6,926 nucleotides of DNA from Armatimonadota bacterium (lineage in GTDB: Bacteria > Armatimonadota > Fimbriimonadia > Fimbriimonadales > Fimbriimonadaceae). Of this stretch, positions 6,569 through 6,926 are shown in pieces (the stretch's first letter is position 1; every line of letters begins with the position of its first letter). A program made the position numbers and the translations under genes. The stretch is taken from NCBI GenBank assembly GCA_023428805.1, contig JAEYWW010000371.1, positions 1-6,926 of the forward strand, given 5' to 3'. Below the pieces are notes generated by a model, which had not been told where the DNA came from, did no database searches, and worked only from the letters and a program-made list of their open reading frames with translations.

Positions 6569-6926
6569 ATGAGCGAAACTGTCACCTTCCAGGATGTCAA
6601 GTCCAACCCCAAGGTTCGGGCTTTGATCGACGGCGCGAACAACGTCATGAAAGCGATGGGGTTCACCGAGCATGGCCACAGGCACGTCGGCATTGTCTCC
6701 AACATCACCCGGTCGATCATGGAGCACCTTGAGATGCCGCCGCGCGAGATCGAACTGGGCCGCATTGCAGGCTATCTTCACGACATCGGCAATGTCATCA
6801 ACCGCATCGATCACCCGGTCACAGGCGCGAATCTGGCCTTTGTGATCTTGAATGAGATGGGAATGTCGCCGGAAGAGATCGCGCCCGTCTTGGGCGGGAT
6901 CGGCAATCATGAAGAGCTCCTGGGTG
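6569..6926 (+). CDS. HD-domain phosphohydrolase, N-terminal fragment
   Basis: An open frame from the ATG at 6569 that runs off the window end without a stop; 119 codons are visible. It encodes an HD-superfamily metal-dependent phosphohydrolase: EHGHRH (34-39, metal ligand His39), YLHDIGN (69-75, the HD pair His71-Asp72), His82 shortly after, and GIGNHEE (110-116, His114). The opening VKSNPKVRALIDGANNVM matches a prokaryotic subfamily of stand-alone HD proteins I recognise only by pattern. The family cleaves phosphate esters, often of nucleotides, but the substrate here cannot be assigned. It follows the deacetylase stop after only 6 bases, so it is probably in the same transcript; GGAG at 6553-6556 is a weak, rather distant ribosome-binding site. 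There is no signal peptide, so it is cytosolic. The gene is truncated by the window edge, not by mutation. Confidence 0.88.
   Translation, partial: MSETVTFQDVKSNPKVRALIDGANNVMKAMGFTEHGHRHVGIVSNITRSIMEHLEMPPREIELGRIAGYLHDIGNVINRIDHPVTGANLAFVILNEMGMSPEEIAPVLGGIGNHEELLG

Overview
This is a gene-dense bacterial window of moderately high GC with six protein-coding regions. The genes are tightly packed, with stop/start overlaps and gaps of 67 bases or less. I see no RNA genes, insertion sequences, CRISPR arrays or phage genes. The combination of a long-form GDP-mannose pyrophosphorylase/phosphomannomutase-like fusion, an MrfA-type helicase, a DUF6614-like protein and a PF12831-type flavoprotein suggests a free-living bacterium outside the Proteobacteria. 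Armatimonadota (for example Fimbriimonadia) is my best guess, at low confidence, because no phylogenetic marker is present.

Layout. Bases 1-326 (+) hold the 3' end of an MrfA/YprA-like DEAD-box DNA-repair helicase, including its cysteine-rich zinc-binding module. Its stop codon overlaps the stop codon of a convergent gene, 323-1207 (-), which encodes an unrecognised and possibly exported protein. From that gene's upstream side a rightward series runs to the window end: a DUF6614-like small protein (1252-1587); a FAD-dependent oxidoreductase overlapping it by 20 bases (1568-3070); a 67-base gap; the GDP-mannose pyrophosphorylase fusion (3156-5669, GTG start with a strong ribosome-binding site); a secreted CE4/NodB polysaccharide deacetylase joined to it by an ATGA overlap (5666-6562); and the start of an HD-domain phosphohydrolase (6569 to the window end).

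How they may work together. The pyrophosphorylase would supply GDP-mannose or a related activated sugar for surface polysaccharide. The co-translated deacetylase would act outside the cytoplasmic membrane on an N-acetylated glycan, so these two form a plausible cell-envelope polysaccharide unit. The small DUF6614 protein and the flavoprotein form a second overlapping pair whose substrate is unknown. The helicase belongs to a separate DNA-repair locus.

The most noteworthy features are the loss of all four canonical catalytic motifs in the phosphomannomutase-like half of the fusion, the DUF6614/flavoprotein overlap, and a possible leaderless start for the DUF6614 gene. I found no convincing evidence of a wholly new defence or mobile system.
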